This document shows, piece by piece, positions 1 to 13,682 of a stretch of 64,000 bases of DNA. Made by a program: the position numbers and the translations under genes. The DNA comes from Pyrrhoderma lamaoense (taxonomy: Eukaryota > Basidiomycota > Agaricomycetes > Hymenochaetales > Hymenochaetaceae): positions 3,630,993 to 3,694,992 of the forward strand of contig NBAZ01000001.1 in assembly GCA_002794735.1 (NCBI GenBank), in the 5' to 3' direction. How positions within the stretch are numbered: position 1 is the first letter of the stretch; each line of letters opens with the position of its first letter. Below the pieces are notes generated by a model. The model saw nothing but the letters and a program-made list of their open reading frames with translations, was not told the DNA's origin and did not search any database.

Positions 1-60
1 ATGTCTATCACCATATATTGGGATACAAGAATACATCTACATACACATTTAGTACATCAC

Positions 61-3000
61 TCACGACACATATGACGGTGGAGATATACTATGATATGCG
101 CCTTCTTCTCGCAATCTTTCGATTTCCATTCGTAAATTATCTACTTCTGCCCTTATACCTACATGCTCGTCGATACGATCGCTAGTGATTTGTTGAGTGT
201 CTAAGAATGGATTACTTCCTGGCGTTGATGCACCACTACTACTCGGGATATAATATGGTACGCCTTTACCAGTTCTCTGGGTCGGTGCAGAGCTCTCACT
301 AGGATATGTTTCTGAGTAAGGGTATGGTATAGGAATTGTCTGCAAATGATTAGTATTATAGACTTGGCCCATATTTGTGGTGTTCAAGTCTATGGAGCCA
401 TCGAATGGAGAGGCTTGAACAGACAGACTTGTGGAATTAGGGGTTTCGGCGTGTTTATCATGCATCCCTAGTGTCATATTCTGCCTCCGGCGGCGATATA
501 TAAGGAAGAAAATGAGGGCAGAGATGAGAACCATGCCACCAATCAGGGATCCTACGATCACTCCTGTCATTTTATGCTTTTTTTCATTGCTAGGAACAGT
601 GGATGATCCTGATATTGAGACATTCTTTACAGCACTAAAAAATTGAGACATTCTGACTTTAATGTAACAAGGACGGACATGACTCAAATTACTTACCTCA
701 ATGCCAACGGTGCAAAAATGGCACCTTGTGCTGGACTATTTGATCCATCAACTTGAGATCCATTGATGGGATTATAGATAATGGGGAATTGTCTGGTCCC
801 TAGATCTGCAGTTGCATAACTGTAAACTCGAGAGATCATCGCATTCTGTACAGCTAAATCTGTAGACGTGGAGGCTGCAAATAACATCCAATCTAACTCA
901 GAAAAATCAGATACAAATAAGTTTCTGGATGTCGCGATACTAGCAGGATACGTCTACCTGATCTAGAAACATCGGATATCGAATCATCAACGGGTATTCC
1001 ATATTTGTGCTCGCCTTGATGTGGAAGTGAGCTTAGTTATATACACATGTGATATTGATACTAACCGGTCTGAGAGTTATAATATGATGTTTGAAGATCG
1101 TATATCTATTGCATGGATATGAGATGATGATCAGATTAGTATGAAACCATATAAGGACGAGTGAGACGAACCTCTGTTGCAACCATATTGAAATTTAATA
1201 TCTTATCCGCATATAGATTATATATGAGACCAGATCCGGATTTTCCGCTCTCAAGAGCAAGACTACTGGATGTCTTTGCCAGTGTTTCCCAAACATCATA
1301 ATACTGATCAGCCTGGTCCTTCAAATTAGAGTATTAGAGATCGTCATTAGTCTTTCAATGAGACGCATACCTTGAACCTCGTACTATCATTACTATGACC
1401 AGTAATGGAGCTAATCTCAGACATCGCTCGTATGCCAATAATCCCTTTTAAGATTAGATTCGTCTGATTTGCACCCGTTATCCCATCCGAAGAAGATGTT
1501 ATCCTATTAGAAATACTCAGTATACAGCTGACTCGTACGAGACATACTTACTGATCGGTAGAAGTCAATGTATTACTTATCAGATAATCTCCCCAGCTAG
1601 CAAAGAGATCATACTATTCGTCGTGATCAGACTAGTTTTCAACAACAGGGATGGAACATCTCACATATTGGAATAAAAGACTGTTATCAGAAGATGTGAG
1701 CGCATGGACCAAGCTCAGAATAATCATATTTGCAGATTCTATGGGGTCACAGCTTCAGAACATGATAATATTTCGGAGACGGGCAATAAACCTCACGTTC
1801 GATTCCTTGATTATGAACATCATTGTTTCCGGTTGCATTTGGGAAAGGGCCTCCTGACATAGTTCTGGGATCAGAGCTAGTTATCTATGAGATCAATGGG
1901 AAAACTGACCAAGATCTTTTGCGGCATAGCTGTTTGTATATTGTGGATTCAGGTGGTATTCCAGAAGTGGATTCAACAGATATCCAAGAATATCTGGATT
2001 TAAATAGACGTAGATGGGCATTGCAGCGTAGATGACATCTACAGCATTCACCCTAGAATTACCTGCTGAGTCCCATATCATTCGTATAAGTTTGAACCGA
2101 ATAGTCTTACTGAAAATGATCATTATCAGATCCTACGCCTCCCATATTCTTCATGAATGCTTTCACATCCGATATATTGAGATCATCCCTTTTTATTGTA
2201 TACTCGATTGCACTCATTGCCTGACGAGTGGTGAGGGATATGAGACCAGCATATTCCTCAGAGATGCTATTCGCATCAGCAAGTAATTTGTTATCGAATT
2301 CTATCGAAGCTGACAATGCATCATCAAAATGATCGAGAACATCTTGAATCTTGCCCATGGATAATATATCAGAATATTGATTTGAAGACAAAGGATAGAA
2401 AGCATACGACGTCATGGATACTTGAGAAGTTTGCCCAATAGTATGCATTCCTCTCTTCCACTTGAGCATTCCCATTTGTGTATTGAATTACGGGATCGCG
2501 TACTACGCCTACAGCGAATACTACAGGTGGACTTTCGGTCCCAGGTTCGATGGACCCAATATCCACAGCGATACCGCTACTTTCGTACGGACTTAAGAAG
2601 CAGCAATTGAGCACCTAATAAACTCGACTCATACGGTGGAACTTACTTGTTTGCTGCATGGAAAGTAGCTTCTGAACGATTTTGCAATCCGGTTCCATTT
2701 ACAAACGCAGAGCGGATATCATCCGAGGGACCTATTTCCCAGGTTAAGCCTGAATGCTTCCAAGCTGTTGTAGTGATGCAAAAAAGACAAAAGTAAGTTA
2801 CAACTTACTTGCTTAATGCAATAATATGAAACGCCATCTTGGGGTCTATCGAGTACCTCTTGGTATTTCCCCTGGCTGGTTGGCTGCATTTGAAGATATA
2901 TGAAGTCGGAAGCATCTGTCATCGACCAGTTTGTCATGACACTGTCATCCCCCGTAATCCATTCTATATTACTTCATTGTAAGTAAAAATATTGGATCGG

Positions 3001-3671
3001 CAACTTCCAATATGATGTGCCATAAGGTAGTAGATACATTACTTCCAGTGATATCAGAATATATCTGAATTTCGTGTGCGCTATTATCATTAGGAGTGGC
3101 AGTGATGTATAGATATGAAAATGGCATCGACAACCTTGTAAGATCGTTCACCTAAACGTTTTACAGGAACTATTAGCTAGTTTAAACCAGCATACTATTC
3201 GACTTACTTCTATAGGACTAAGGAAGGTCAAATTGGCATCAATGGGCCCGGCTTTAAATAAGATGGATGTACGTGTAGGAGTAAATGTAGCTTTTGTTAC
3301 GTTTGCGTTCATTGGCAGAGACTTCTGACCAGCAGCAAGAGACCCAAGAAGGTGGTATGTCTGATTATTATCGACTTTAATTGTTGCATCCCACCCAACT
3401 GCCTACAGAGCAGATCATATTTGTTAGTTTATTAGAAATGAAAAGTGAGTTTAACACCGGTAAGCTGTAAACATATGAAGCTTACAATACCAGCATTCCA
3501 CGTCGTAGACAATATATAACCAGGTTGATTCCCTTGAGCTTCCCATAGGTTGACGTAGGGAGACTTAACAACTAATGGAAGAGCGGGAGGATTGAATGGG
3601 TCGTAGGACCATTGAGATGATTGCGAAAAGACCAATGATATACAGAAAGACAAGAAAACTAAAATATGCAT
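61..3671 (-). CDS. GtaA-family glutaminase-like membrane protein, copy 1
   Basis: Multi-exon gene. It starts at 3671 with a hydrophobic signal peptide (MHILVFLSFCISLVFSQ), then the family's N-terminal block (LPLVVKSPYVNLW). Further in are the conserved stretches SPFxYLYIxATPND-like (about 3100), GVVRDPVIQYTNGN (about 2500), NSISEEYAGLISLTTRQA (about 2260), VNAVDVIYAAMPIYVYLNP (about 2020), and GSGLIYNLYADKIL then NSPAQGAIFAPLAL near 1220 and 710. These correspond in order to DUF4964, DUF5127, DUF4965 and DUF1793 of Aspergillus glutaminase A, which hydrolyses L-glutamine outside the cell. After the enzyme part comes a membrane helix (TGVIVGSLIGGMVLISALIF) followed by RRRRQN, a coiled coil (EVDNLRMEIERLREE) and the end PPSYVS. 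I infer a type I plasma membrane protein with its enzyme domain outside. The activity is assigned from family only. This copy shows no frame break that I could find. Confidence 0.85.
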
Positions 3672-5218
3672 TCGATGCCCAAGGGGTGGTCAAAGAGGTA
3701 AATACTCTTAGGACGTTGTCGATAGCTAAGATAAAAATTTTGACGAAGAGACATATACAGGGTATTGGGTTATGATATTCCCATATGGGCGCTTTCTAAT
3801 GGCCAACGATCAATGGAAGTCTGATTGGACATTTCAACTTGATCAATGCAAAAAATAGGTCGTCATGAGTTTACTAGACATCATGGTTTGAGCTATATAT
3901 ACTTTCACTATGAGATATGAAACAATTACTCGAAATTATAATTCTCACTTAGACCGAAAAAAATGCTGGCGTAATTATAGAGGAAAAGTTATTGACAGTT
4001 GCAAATCGTCCCTGTACAACATTTTGTACACAACAAGCCTACTATCACCCGGGGCATATCGCTAACGGAGTATTGTTCCCGTGGTTATTATTGTGATGCA
4101 ATGCGCCAGTCAATTTTTTGATTTCTTTGTGCAAACTTTTTTTTGCCAAAATAGGAATTTTGACTAACGGACACACAGCCTTGGTATAGCTGAGGACGGA
4201 CTAACTGATAACTGGCTGTGCGAGTACACCAGATGCTGTGCGGTAGGCTTTACTATGCGCACACGTGACGCTTCGTAAATCTCTGGTCTTCTTGACTTTC
4301 TCCGCTACTTAAAATGAGGAATCATCTTAAAACTTATTTTCACACTCATCATACACCAGATAGCATGTAGAGTGACGCGGAACAGTTGCTTACCGAGAAT
4401 ATATATATAAAACAACTTAAAGGGTTTAAATAGACGAACTTTGCACAATTCTTAGGATCCGGAGAAAAGCAAGAAACTCGAAGAAAGGATGAGATATATG
4501 ACTAGTACTAATCATGTATAAATCCCACAATATTCACTTACTGATTTCTTTGTCGGCATTGCAGTCCAGTTTTCTGTCACTGTTATTATTTGCTTATCGG
4601 ACTGCTAGTACGCTTAACAGCCTCTCACTGTATGCTCCCTCTTGAAACTGCATGCAGGGCTTGATACAAAGGGGTATAGAATAAATATAAGTTGGTTTGA
4701 TGAATAGAATTTGCCATGTGTGCGTATTTCATCGAAGTAGTAACGGTAATATAACACTCAAATAAACCTTGGCCAACTTATCTTGTATTTATGCAATCAT
4801 TTACTGAAACTCCAAGGAGGCATAATTATCCCTTCCCCCCAGAGAGATGCAATTTTCGCACAGTGAGGCAAACATTGAATGAACGTAATAATCTAAAAGT
4901 AAGTGTATCTGAGACCGCAATAATCCCGCGCTCCGGATTCTGAAACGTTTGTTACTACGGCTCGTAACTAAACGGAGATATAGTGTGATATAGTGTAAAT
5001 ACCAGATTATATGAAGTACATGTACATGTACATCCTTCCTATACAGTGTAGCTGAATTATGTAGTAGATAACAAATAGACTAGATTACTTTTTTCATTCA
5101 TCGCATGTTAACTAGATTAATTAATAGCTATTTCCTGTATGCATGGATAGATACACGGAAGAGCGATCATATGGTAGGAAAAACATAGATATATCTACAA
5201 CCACATTTGGTAGATCAT
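3672..5218. other. Intergenic region between glutaminase copies 1 and 2
   Basis: About 1.5 kb with no supportable gene; it should contain the promoter of copy 1 on its left side. The one notable motif is the perfect palindrome GTACATGTACATGTAC at 5016-5031. A related ACATGTACATGT tract occurs at 56379-56390. I see no RNA gene or transposon terminus. Confidence 0.5.
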
Positions 5219-8200
5219 TTATGATACGTATGATGGTGGAGATGTACTCTGATATACATTCTCTTCTCGCAATCTTTCGACCTCCATTCGTAAATTATCT
5301 ACTTCCGCCCTTAAACTCCCTTGCTCATTGGTACGATCGCCGGAGACTTGTTGATTGTCTAGATATGGATTACTTCCCAATCTTGATGCACTACTATTAC
5401 TTGGGATATAGTATGGAGCACTTTTGCCGCTTCTCTGAGCAGGGGTATAGCTCTCGCCGGAGTATGGCTCTAAATAAGGGTATGGTACAGGAGTTGCCTG
5501 CACATGATTAGTAATATCAACTTGGCCCATATTCGTGGTGCTCGGATTAGAGGCAGGTATACCAAAAGTATGAGAGGAAAGACTGTTGGGCTCAGTGGAT
5601 TCTCTGTGCTTATTATGTACTCCAAATAGTCTATTCTGATGCCGACGACGATATATGAGGATGAAAATGAGAATTGAGACGAGAACCATGCCACCAATTA
5701 CGGCCCTACAATCACTCCTGTCCTGTTTCGTTTCTTTTCGTTGTTAGTTCCCGGAGAAGTGGAGGGATTTGTTGTAGAAAGATTTTTAACAACACTGATA
5801 AAAAGTAATCTCAGCTTAAGGGCTATAAAATGGGGTGTTAGAGTTAGTTACCTCAATGCCAATGGTGCAAAAATTGCTCCTTGTGCTGGACTATTAGTAC
5901 CGCCAATTTGAGATCCATCAATTGGGTTATAGATAGAAGAAAAAGGCTTATCCCTAGACTCGCATTTGCATAATTGTAAACTTGAGAAATCATGGCATTC
6001 TGTATTCCTAAGTTTGTTGAAGTAGAGGCTGCGAATAACATCCAGTCTAATATAACAAATATTGATCAAACTCCTGTTTGTCGCAATACTAGTAAGATAT
6101 GTTTACCTGATCTTGAGACATCGGAATTTGAATCATCAACAGGTACGCCATATTTGTGTTCGTCTGGATGGGGAAATGAGCTTAATTATGCCTGTATGTG
6201 AAATTTGTACTAACTTGTCTGAGAGTTATAATATGACGTTTGAAGGTCATATATCTATCCGGATTTAATAACCAGAATCGTATTTGTAAGGAAAATATAT
6301 AAAAACGAGTGTAGAGTAAATGAGTATACGAACCTCTGTTGCAACTATATTGAAACCTAATAACTTATCCGCATATAAATTATATATGAGACCAGATCCA
6401 GATTTTCCGCTTTCAAGAGCAATATTATCAGACGTCTTCGCTAGCGTCTCCCAGACATCATAGTATTGATCCGACTGTGCCTTCAAACTAGAGTATTAAA
6501 AATTGATAATATTCTTCCAAGGATATTCACACCTTGAACCTCGTACTATCATTACTATGACCAGTAATGGAGCTAATCTCAGACATCGCTCGTATGCCAA
6601 TAATCCCTTTTAGGATTAGATTCGTCTGATTTGCACCCGTTATCCCATCCGAAGAAGATGTTATCCTATTAGAAATACTCAGTATACAGCTGATTCGTAT
6701 GAGATATACTTACTGGTCGGTAGAAGCCAATGTATTGTTTATCAGATAACCTCCCCAGCTAGCAAAGAGATCATACTGCTCGTCGTGATCAGACTAGTTT
6801 TCAACAACAGGGATGAAACATCTTACATATTGGAATAAAAGACTGTCATCCGAAGATGTGAGCGCATGGACCAAGCTCAGAATAATCATATTTGCAGATT
6901 CTAGGATATCATAATTTGAGATTTTGATAATATTTCGAAGACGAGCAATAAACCTCACGTTCAATTCCTTGATTATGAACATCATTGTTTCCAGTTGCAT
7001 TTGGGAAAGGGCCTCCTGATATAGTTCGAAGGGATCAGAGCTAGTTATCAATGAGATCAATGGGAAAACTGACCAAGATCTTTTGCGGCATAGTTGTTTG
7101 TATATTGTGGATTCAAGTGGTATTCCAGAAGTGGATTCAACAGATATCCAATAATATTTGGATTTAAATAGACGTAGATGGGCATTGCAGCGTAAATGAC
7201 ATCTACAGCATTCACCCTAGAAGTATCTGCTGAGTCTCATATCACTTGCATTAGCATGAACCGAGTAGGCTCACTGGAATTGTTCATTATCAGATCCTAC
7301 GCCTCCCATATTCTTCATGAATGCTTTCACATCCGATATATTGAGATCATCCCTTTTTATTGTATACTCGATTGCACTCATTGCCTGACGAGTGGTGAGG
7401 GATATGAGACCAGCATATTCCTCAGAGATGCTATTCGCATCAGCAAGTAATTTGTTATCGAATTCTATCGAAGCTGACAATGCATCATCAAAGTGATCGA
7501 GAACATCTTGAATCTTGCCCATGGATAATATATCAGAATATTGATTTGAAGACAAAGGATAGAAAGCATACGACGTCATGGATACTTGAGAAGTTTGCCC
7601 AATAGTATGCATTCCTCTCTTCCACCTGTGCATTCCCATTTGTGTATTGAATTACGGGATCGCGTACTACGCCTACAGCGAATACTACAGGTGTACTCTC
7701 GCTCCCAGGTTCGATGGACCCAATATCTACAGCAATGCCGTTACCTTCATGCGGGCTTATAGATTGGTAAGTGATCTCTTGAGAATATAAGATTATGTTT
7801 CAAAACGTACCTGTTACTTACATGAAAAGTTGCTTCTGCACGATTTTGCAATCCGGTTCCATTTACAAACGCAGAGCGTATATCATCTTTAGGACCTATC
7901 TCCCAAGATAAACCTGAGTGCTTCCAAGTCATTGTAGTAGTCTAAAGAAGATTTTGTGAGACCATGGCTTACTTGTTTAATACAATAATAGGAAACGCCG
8001 TCTTGAGGTCGATCAAGAAACTCATGGAACTTCTGTTGAGTAATTGGCTGCATCTGAAGATATATGAAACTGGAAGAGTCCGTCATTGACCAGTTTGCTA
8101 CAAGATTGGTATTTCCTGTACTCCATTCTGAAAGTGCGTCACTTGTTAGATACCTTGATATAGCAGCTTACGATATAATAGGCCACGAAGTAAGCGCATT

Positions 8201-8858
8201 ACCTTCAGTGATGTCTGAGTATATCTGGACATCATGTGCACTGTTATCATTAGGAGTAAAGGAGAAGTATAGGTATGAAAACGGCATCGACAACCTTGTG
8301 AGATCGCCCGCCTATATGTTTTAGGAAAAATCAAATCAGCTTGCACTCAGTATCTTTCAATTTGCTTCAGCATTTCACTCACTTCTATGGGACTAAGGAA
8401 AGTCATATTGACGTCTACGGGACCGGCCTTTAAAAGAATGGATGTACGAGTAGGGGTAAATATGACTTTTGTTTGGTTTGCATTCGCCGCCCGCGAAATT
8501 TGACCAGGATCGGGAGCTCCAAGAAGATGATATGATTGATTATTATCGACTCTGATCTCTGCATCCCAACCAATTGGCTATAAAACAGATATTCAGAAAA
8601 TTTGGTCCGAGGCGAATCGAGACAATAATGAAGGATGGAAGGTCTCTTATAAGATAGGAAACATACAACACTGGCATTCCATGAAAAGGGCAATCTCTCA
8701 TTCACTGAGCTAGGCTGGCCTCCTTGAGCTTCCCAGACATTGATATAAGGGGATTTTACGGCTAATGGAAGAGAAGGTGGATTAAAAGGATCATTGGACC
8801 ATTCAAGTTGAGAAGAGACAAATGGGATACAGAAAGACAAGATGACTGAAAGACGCAT
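5219..8858 (-). CDS. GtaA-family glutaminase-like membrane protein, copy 2 (frame breaks)
   Basis: Same architecture and exon layout as copy 1. I chose the start at 8858 (MRLSVILSFCIPFVSSQ, a signal peptide) over an upstream in-frame ATG at 8927 because it matches copies 1 and 3. The central part from about 6530 to 7640 is almost identical in DNA to copy 1. Two single-base deletions relative to copies 1 and 3 break the frame. One is near 5955, inside the C-terminal enzyme block. The other is near 5703, at the start of the membrane helix, where a TAA stop results. The protein resumes perfectly after each, including the coiled coil (AEVDNLRMEVERLREE) and PPSYVS end. Either this copy is a recent pseudogene or the consensus has errors; I favour errors because essential genes in the window show the same kind of break. 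Confidence 0.8.
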
Positions 8859-10012
8859 CTGAGTAGCAAGTGGAAGTGAGGGCTGAAAGAAGATGTTGAA
8901 TACAGAAATATCTAGCCCGCTCATCATTTTGTTGTCATCTGTTGAATGTGCTGGCCTGTACCTGTGGGAAAGGCATTATTTTATGGTTACAGCTACCAAA
9001 AGCATATATATGTATTACATATTTGTCATAGATCCCTGACAAGATAATTGTTAGCTAGTGTGATGGTGCTAACTGGGAATCTTGACAAATGAACATACGC
9101 CAGATGCTGTGTATTGATATTTATGGTGTGGGCGCATGTTGACCTATCTAAGCGCTGCCATGAATGAGAAATCACCATATATTTCTACATTCATTGTATA
9201 TCGGAGCTTTGGAGTCTAGTACGTAGGCCGATGCAGAGTAGCTACTCATCAATGTTATTGTGCAAATGAGGGAGCTTAGACGATCGAACTTTGGGGGAAA
9301 GCGAGAAACTTGAAAATAAGATGACAAACCTAGTGTTAACTATAACCATTGATATTCCTTATTGATCTCTTTACGCACTTTATTAGTTTCAGTCACTATC
9401 ATACCGCTTGAATATGAGATAATCACCGGTGAGAAATCGCCAAAAAATACATAATTTATGTAGAAACTTAATGTGAAACGTGACTAAGTATATCGAAGGA
9501 TGCCAGGGATCCATACAATCGACAATAACAAAAGAAAAGAAATTCAATTGATAGGCATTTCCAAATCAGCTTCGTAGATCTTGTATCTGGTGTCTTTTGG
9601 TACCTGACATCAAACTTTTGACAAGTAATGCTTGCTCGTAAGAGGAAAACATACTCGACAGATAGTTTGTATGGGAATACTATCTAGTTAGGTGCTTTGA
9701 ATTATTATGATTTATTCACAGTCTTAATCTTATCTGTTCAAACAAGCAATTCCGTGAAGTCTTGTCAAGTTTGCTTCGATTTCAAATTTCCAGTAATTGA
9801 ATACCTTCGTTTTTGTGAGAAGGAATATAGGCAATGGTACCTATTAGTTATGTAACAAATGAACTAGATCACATTTCGTTCAATTCACAGACTTAATAGA
9901 CTCTTTAATAACGATTCCTTCTCTATATAGACACACAAACTGTTATGAAATTGTATTCATGACTTCTCCGCCATATAATTTTAAAAAAATATTCCATCTA
10001 CATATATAGCAC
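8859..10012. other. Intergenic region between glutaminase copies 2 and 3
   Basis: About 1.15 kb without a recognisable gene. It holds the upstream region of copy 2 and the 3' flank of copy 3. It is not obviously similar to the other spacers, in contrast to the near-identical coding blocks on either side. Confidence 0.5.
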
Positions 10013-13000
10013 TCATGATACATATGACGGTGGAGATGCACTATGATACACATTCTCTTCTCGCAGTCTCTCAATTTCCATTCGTAAGTTATCTATTTCT
10101 GCCTTAAATTCCCGTGTTCGTCGATACGATCGCTAGTGACTTGTTGACTGTCCAATAACGGACTACTCCCGGCCCTGACGCACGACCAGTACTCGGGATT
10201 TGATTCGAGACGCCTTTGCCGTCTCTCTGGACAGGAACATAGTTTTCTCCGGATGTCTCTCTGAATAACGGTATGGTATAGGAACTGTTTGCATACAGTT
10301 ATTAGCATTATAAATTTGTCCTATATTCGTGGTGCCCGAGCTAGTAAAGTCAGGTCCTCGTAAAGTCTGAGCGGAAATTCTTGGGAGATAAATAGATGCG
10401 GCTTGGTTATTATATACTCCTTGTGATTGATTCCGTCGCCGACGACGGTAAAGAAGGATGACGATGAGTGAAGAGAAAAGAGCAATGCCACCAGCTAGGG
10501 ACCCTACGATTACTCCAGTCATGCTCCGCTTCTTCTTCTTATTAGTTCCCGGAGCAATAGTGGGTTCGGGTGTTGATAAATTCTTAATAATGCTGCAAAG
10601 CAAGTTCTCTTAGTTAAAGTGCTAAATGAACGGGTATGTTTCAAGTTATCTACCTCAATGCCAATGGTGCAAAAATAGCCCCTTGTGCTGGACTATTAGT
10701 ACCGCTAATTTGAGACCCATTAATAGGGTTATAGATGATAGGAAATGTTCTACTATCTCTACCCGCACTTGCATAAGTGAGAACTCGAGAAATCATCGCA
10801 TTCCGAACTGTTAAATCCGTCGACGTGGAGGCTGCAAATAGCATCCAATCTAATTTAGAGAACACACGTATAAATCAATATTCTATGTATCTTTGTACTA
10901 ACAAATTATGTTACCTGATCTAGAAACCTCAGATATAGAATCATCAATGGGAACTCCGTATATGATTTCGGCTTCATGTGGAAATCAGCTCAAATATGTT
11001 GATATGTGAAATATATACAAACATATCTGATAATTATAATATGACGTTTGAAGGTCATAAATCTATTCGGTATTCATGACAGGTATCTCTTTAGCAAGAA
11101 AGTATATGGAAAAGATTGTACGGAGAAGGGGAAGGAAGGACGAACTTCAGCCGCAACCATATTGAAACCTAAAATCTTATCCGCATAAAGGTTGTAAATG
11201 AGTCCAGATCCGGATTTTCCGCTCTCAAGAGCAAGACTATTGGACGTTTTTGCCAGTGTCTCCCAAACATCATAATACTGATCAGCCTGGTCCTTCAAAT
11301 TAGAGTATTAGAGATCGTCATTAGTCTTTCAATGAGAACCATACCTTGAACCTCGTACTATCATTATTATGACCAGTAATGGAGCTAATCTCAGACATTG
11401 CTCGTATGCCGATAATTCCCTTTAAGATAAGATTCGTCTGATTTGCACCCGTTATCCCATCCGAAGAAGATGTTATCCTACGAGAAATACTCAGAATATA
11501 GCTGATTCGCATGAGATATACTTACTGATCGGTAGAAGTCAATGTATTGTTTATCAGATAATCTCCCCAGCCAGCAAAGAGATCATACTACTCATCGTGA
11601 TCAGACAGTTTTCAACAACAGGGATGAAACGTCTTACATATTGGAATAAAAGACTGTTATCCGAAGATGTGAGCGCATGGACCAAGCTCAGAATAATCAT
11701 ATTTGCAGATTCTATGGGGTCACAGCTTCAGAACATGATAATATCTCGGAGACGGGCAATAAACCTCACGTTCGATTCCTTGATTATGAACATCATTGTT
11801 TCCGGTTGCATTTGGATAAGGGCCTCCTGATATAGATCGAAGGATCAGAGCTAGTCATCCATGAGATCAACGTGAAAACTGACCAAGATCCTTTGCGGCA
11901 TAGCTGTTTATATATTGTGGATTCAAGTGGTATTCCAGAAGTGGATTCAACAGATATCCAAGAATATCTGGATTTAGATAGACGTAGATGGGCATTGCAG
12001 CGTAAATGACATCTACAGCATTCACCCTAGAAGTACCTGGTGAATCCTCTATCATTCGTGAAAGTATGAACCGAATAATTTTACTGAAGTTGTTCATTAT
12101 CAGATCCTACGCCTCCCATATTCTTCATGAATGCTTTCACATCCGATATATTGAGATCATCTCTTTTTATTGTATACTCGATTGCACTCATTGCCTGACG
12201 AGTGGTGAGGGATATGAGACCAGCATATTCCTCAGAGATGCTATTCGCATCAGCAAGTAATTTGTTATCGAATTCTATCGAAGCTGACAATGCATCATCA
12301 AAGTGATCGAGAACATCTTGAATCTTGCCCATGGATAATATATCAGAATATTGTTTTGAAGACAAAGGATAGAAAGCATACGACGTCATGGATACTTGAG
12401 AAGTTTGCCCAATAGTATGCATTCCTCTCTTCCACTTGAGCATTCCCGTTTGTGTATTGAATCACGGGATCGCGTACTACACCTACTGCGAATACTATAG
12501 GCGTACTCTCGATCCCAGGTTCGATGGTTCCAATATCCACAGAGATACTACTTACCTCAAATGGACTGATAAAATATCTACTGAGATCCTAGGAGTATCA
12601 ACTCATGAAGTGGAACTCACTTATCAGCCGGGTAGAAAGCAGCTTCTGATTGATTTTGCAATACGTAACCACTTCCGAACGCAGAGCGGACATTATCTGC
12701 GGCACCTATCTCCCAGGTTAAGCCTGAGTGCTTCCAAGCTGTTGTAGTAGTCTAAAGATGATATTGTACTATAACGAGTTACCTGCTTTATGCAGTGATA
12801 GGCAACACCATCTTGGGGTCTATCAAGTACCTCTTGATATTTCCTTCAGATCTCAGCTGCATTTGGAGATATATGAAGTCTGAAGCATCCGTCATCGACC
12901 AATCTGTCATGAGACTAGTATCTCCTGTGATCCATTCTGAAATGGTCGTTTGTAAGTATCAAATCGCTTTAGCAGTCTCCAAGGTATATCGCTAAAATGA

Positions 13001-13682
13001 AAATGCATTACCTCCAGTGATGTCTGAGTATATCTGGACATCATGTGCACTGTTATCATTAGGAGTAACGGAGAAGTATAAGTATGAAAACGGCATCGAC
13101 AACCTTGTGAGATCGCCCGCCTACATGTTTCAGGAACCATCAAGTCAGCTTGCACTCAGTATCTTTCAATTTACTTCAGCATTTCACTCACTTCTATGGG
13201 ACTAAGGAAAGTCATATTAACGTCGACGGGACCGGCCTTTAGAAGGATGGATGTACGAGTAGGGGTAAATATGACTTTTGTCTGGTTTGCATTCGGTGGT
13301 GGAGTAGCCTGACTGCTGCCGATGAGGCCGAGAAGGTGATATGTTTGATTGTTGTCAATTCTGATATCCGCATCCCAACCAACGGCCTAAGTATTGGTAT
13401 TTTTTAATATCGAAGATAGCAAGATACGCATTAATTCATAGAAATCCATGTACACGCCATCTGTTATAAGTTAGGGAGGGGACTTACAGCACCTGTATTC
13501 CATGACGAGGAAAGCATCTCATTCACCTGAGTGTTTCGACTTCCCTGAGGATCCCAGACATTAACATAGGGGGACTTTACAGCTAATGGAAGAGAAGGTG
13601 GATTGAACGGGTCATACGCCCACTGAGGTGATTGAGAAGCAACAAATGGAGTATGGAAAAATAGGAGGAGTAAGGGATGCAT
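10013..13682 (-). CDS. GtaA-family glutaminase-like membrane protein, copy 3 (tail frame breaks)
   Basis: Third tandem copy. It starts at 13682 (MHPLLLLFFHTPFVASQ, a signal peptide), followed by DPFNPPSLPLAVKSPYVNVW. The enzyme part is intact through NSPAQGAIFAPLALR at about 10650. The membrane helix (SMTGVIVGSLAGGIALFSSL, then RRRRRNQ) is also intact. The cytosolic tail carries three single-base deletions relative to copy 1, near 10245, 10172 and 10107. As read, the protein ends early at a TAG near 10163. After the third deletion the original frame returns and gives ERLREENVYHSASPPSYVS before the TGA at 10013. Conservation of the final coiled coil and PPSY beyond the breaks suggests sequencing error or very recent decay. 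Confidence 0.8.

Noticed and set aside
5219..10603. Glutaminase copies 2 and 3 as clear pseudogenes, or programmed frameshifting
   Set aside because: The same single-base losses occur in essential genes of the window, there is no slippery-site pattern, and the protein continues unchanged after each break.
1651..12747. Plus-strand open frames repeated in all three glutaminase copies (for example 2032-2286, 7196-7450, 12006-12260)
   Set aside because: They are antisense shadows of the near-identical coding blocks; their conservation follows from the sense gene.
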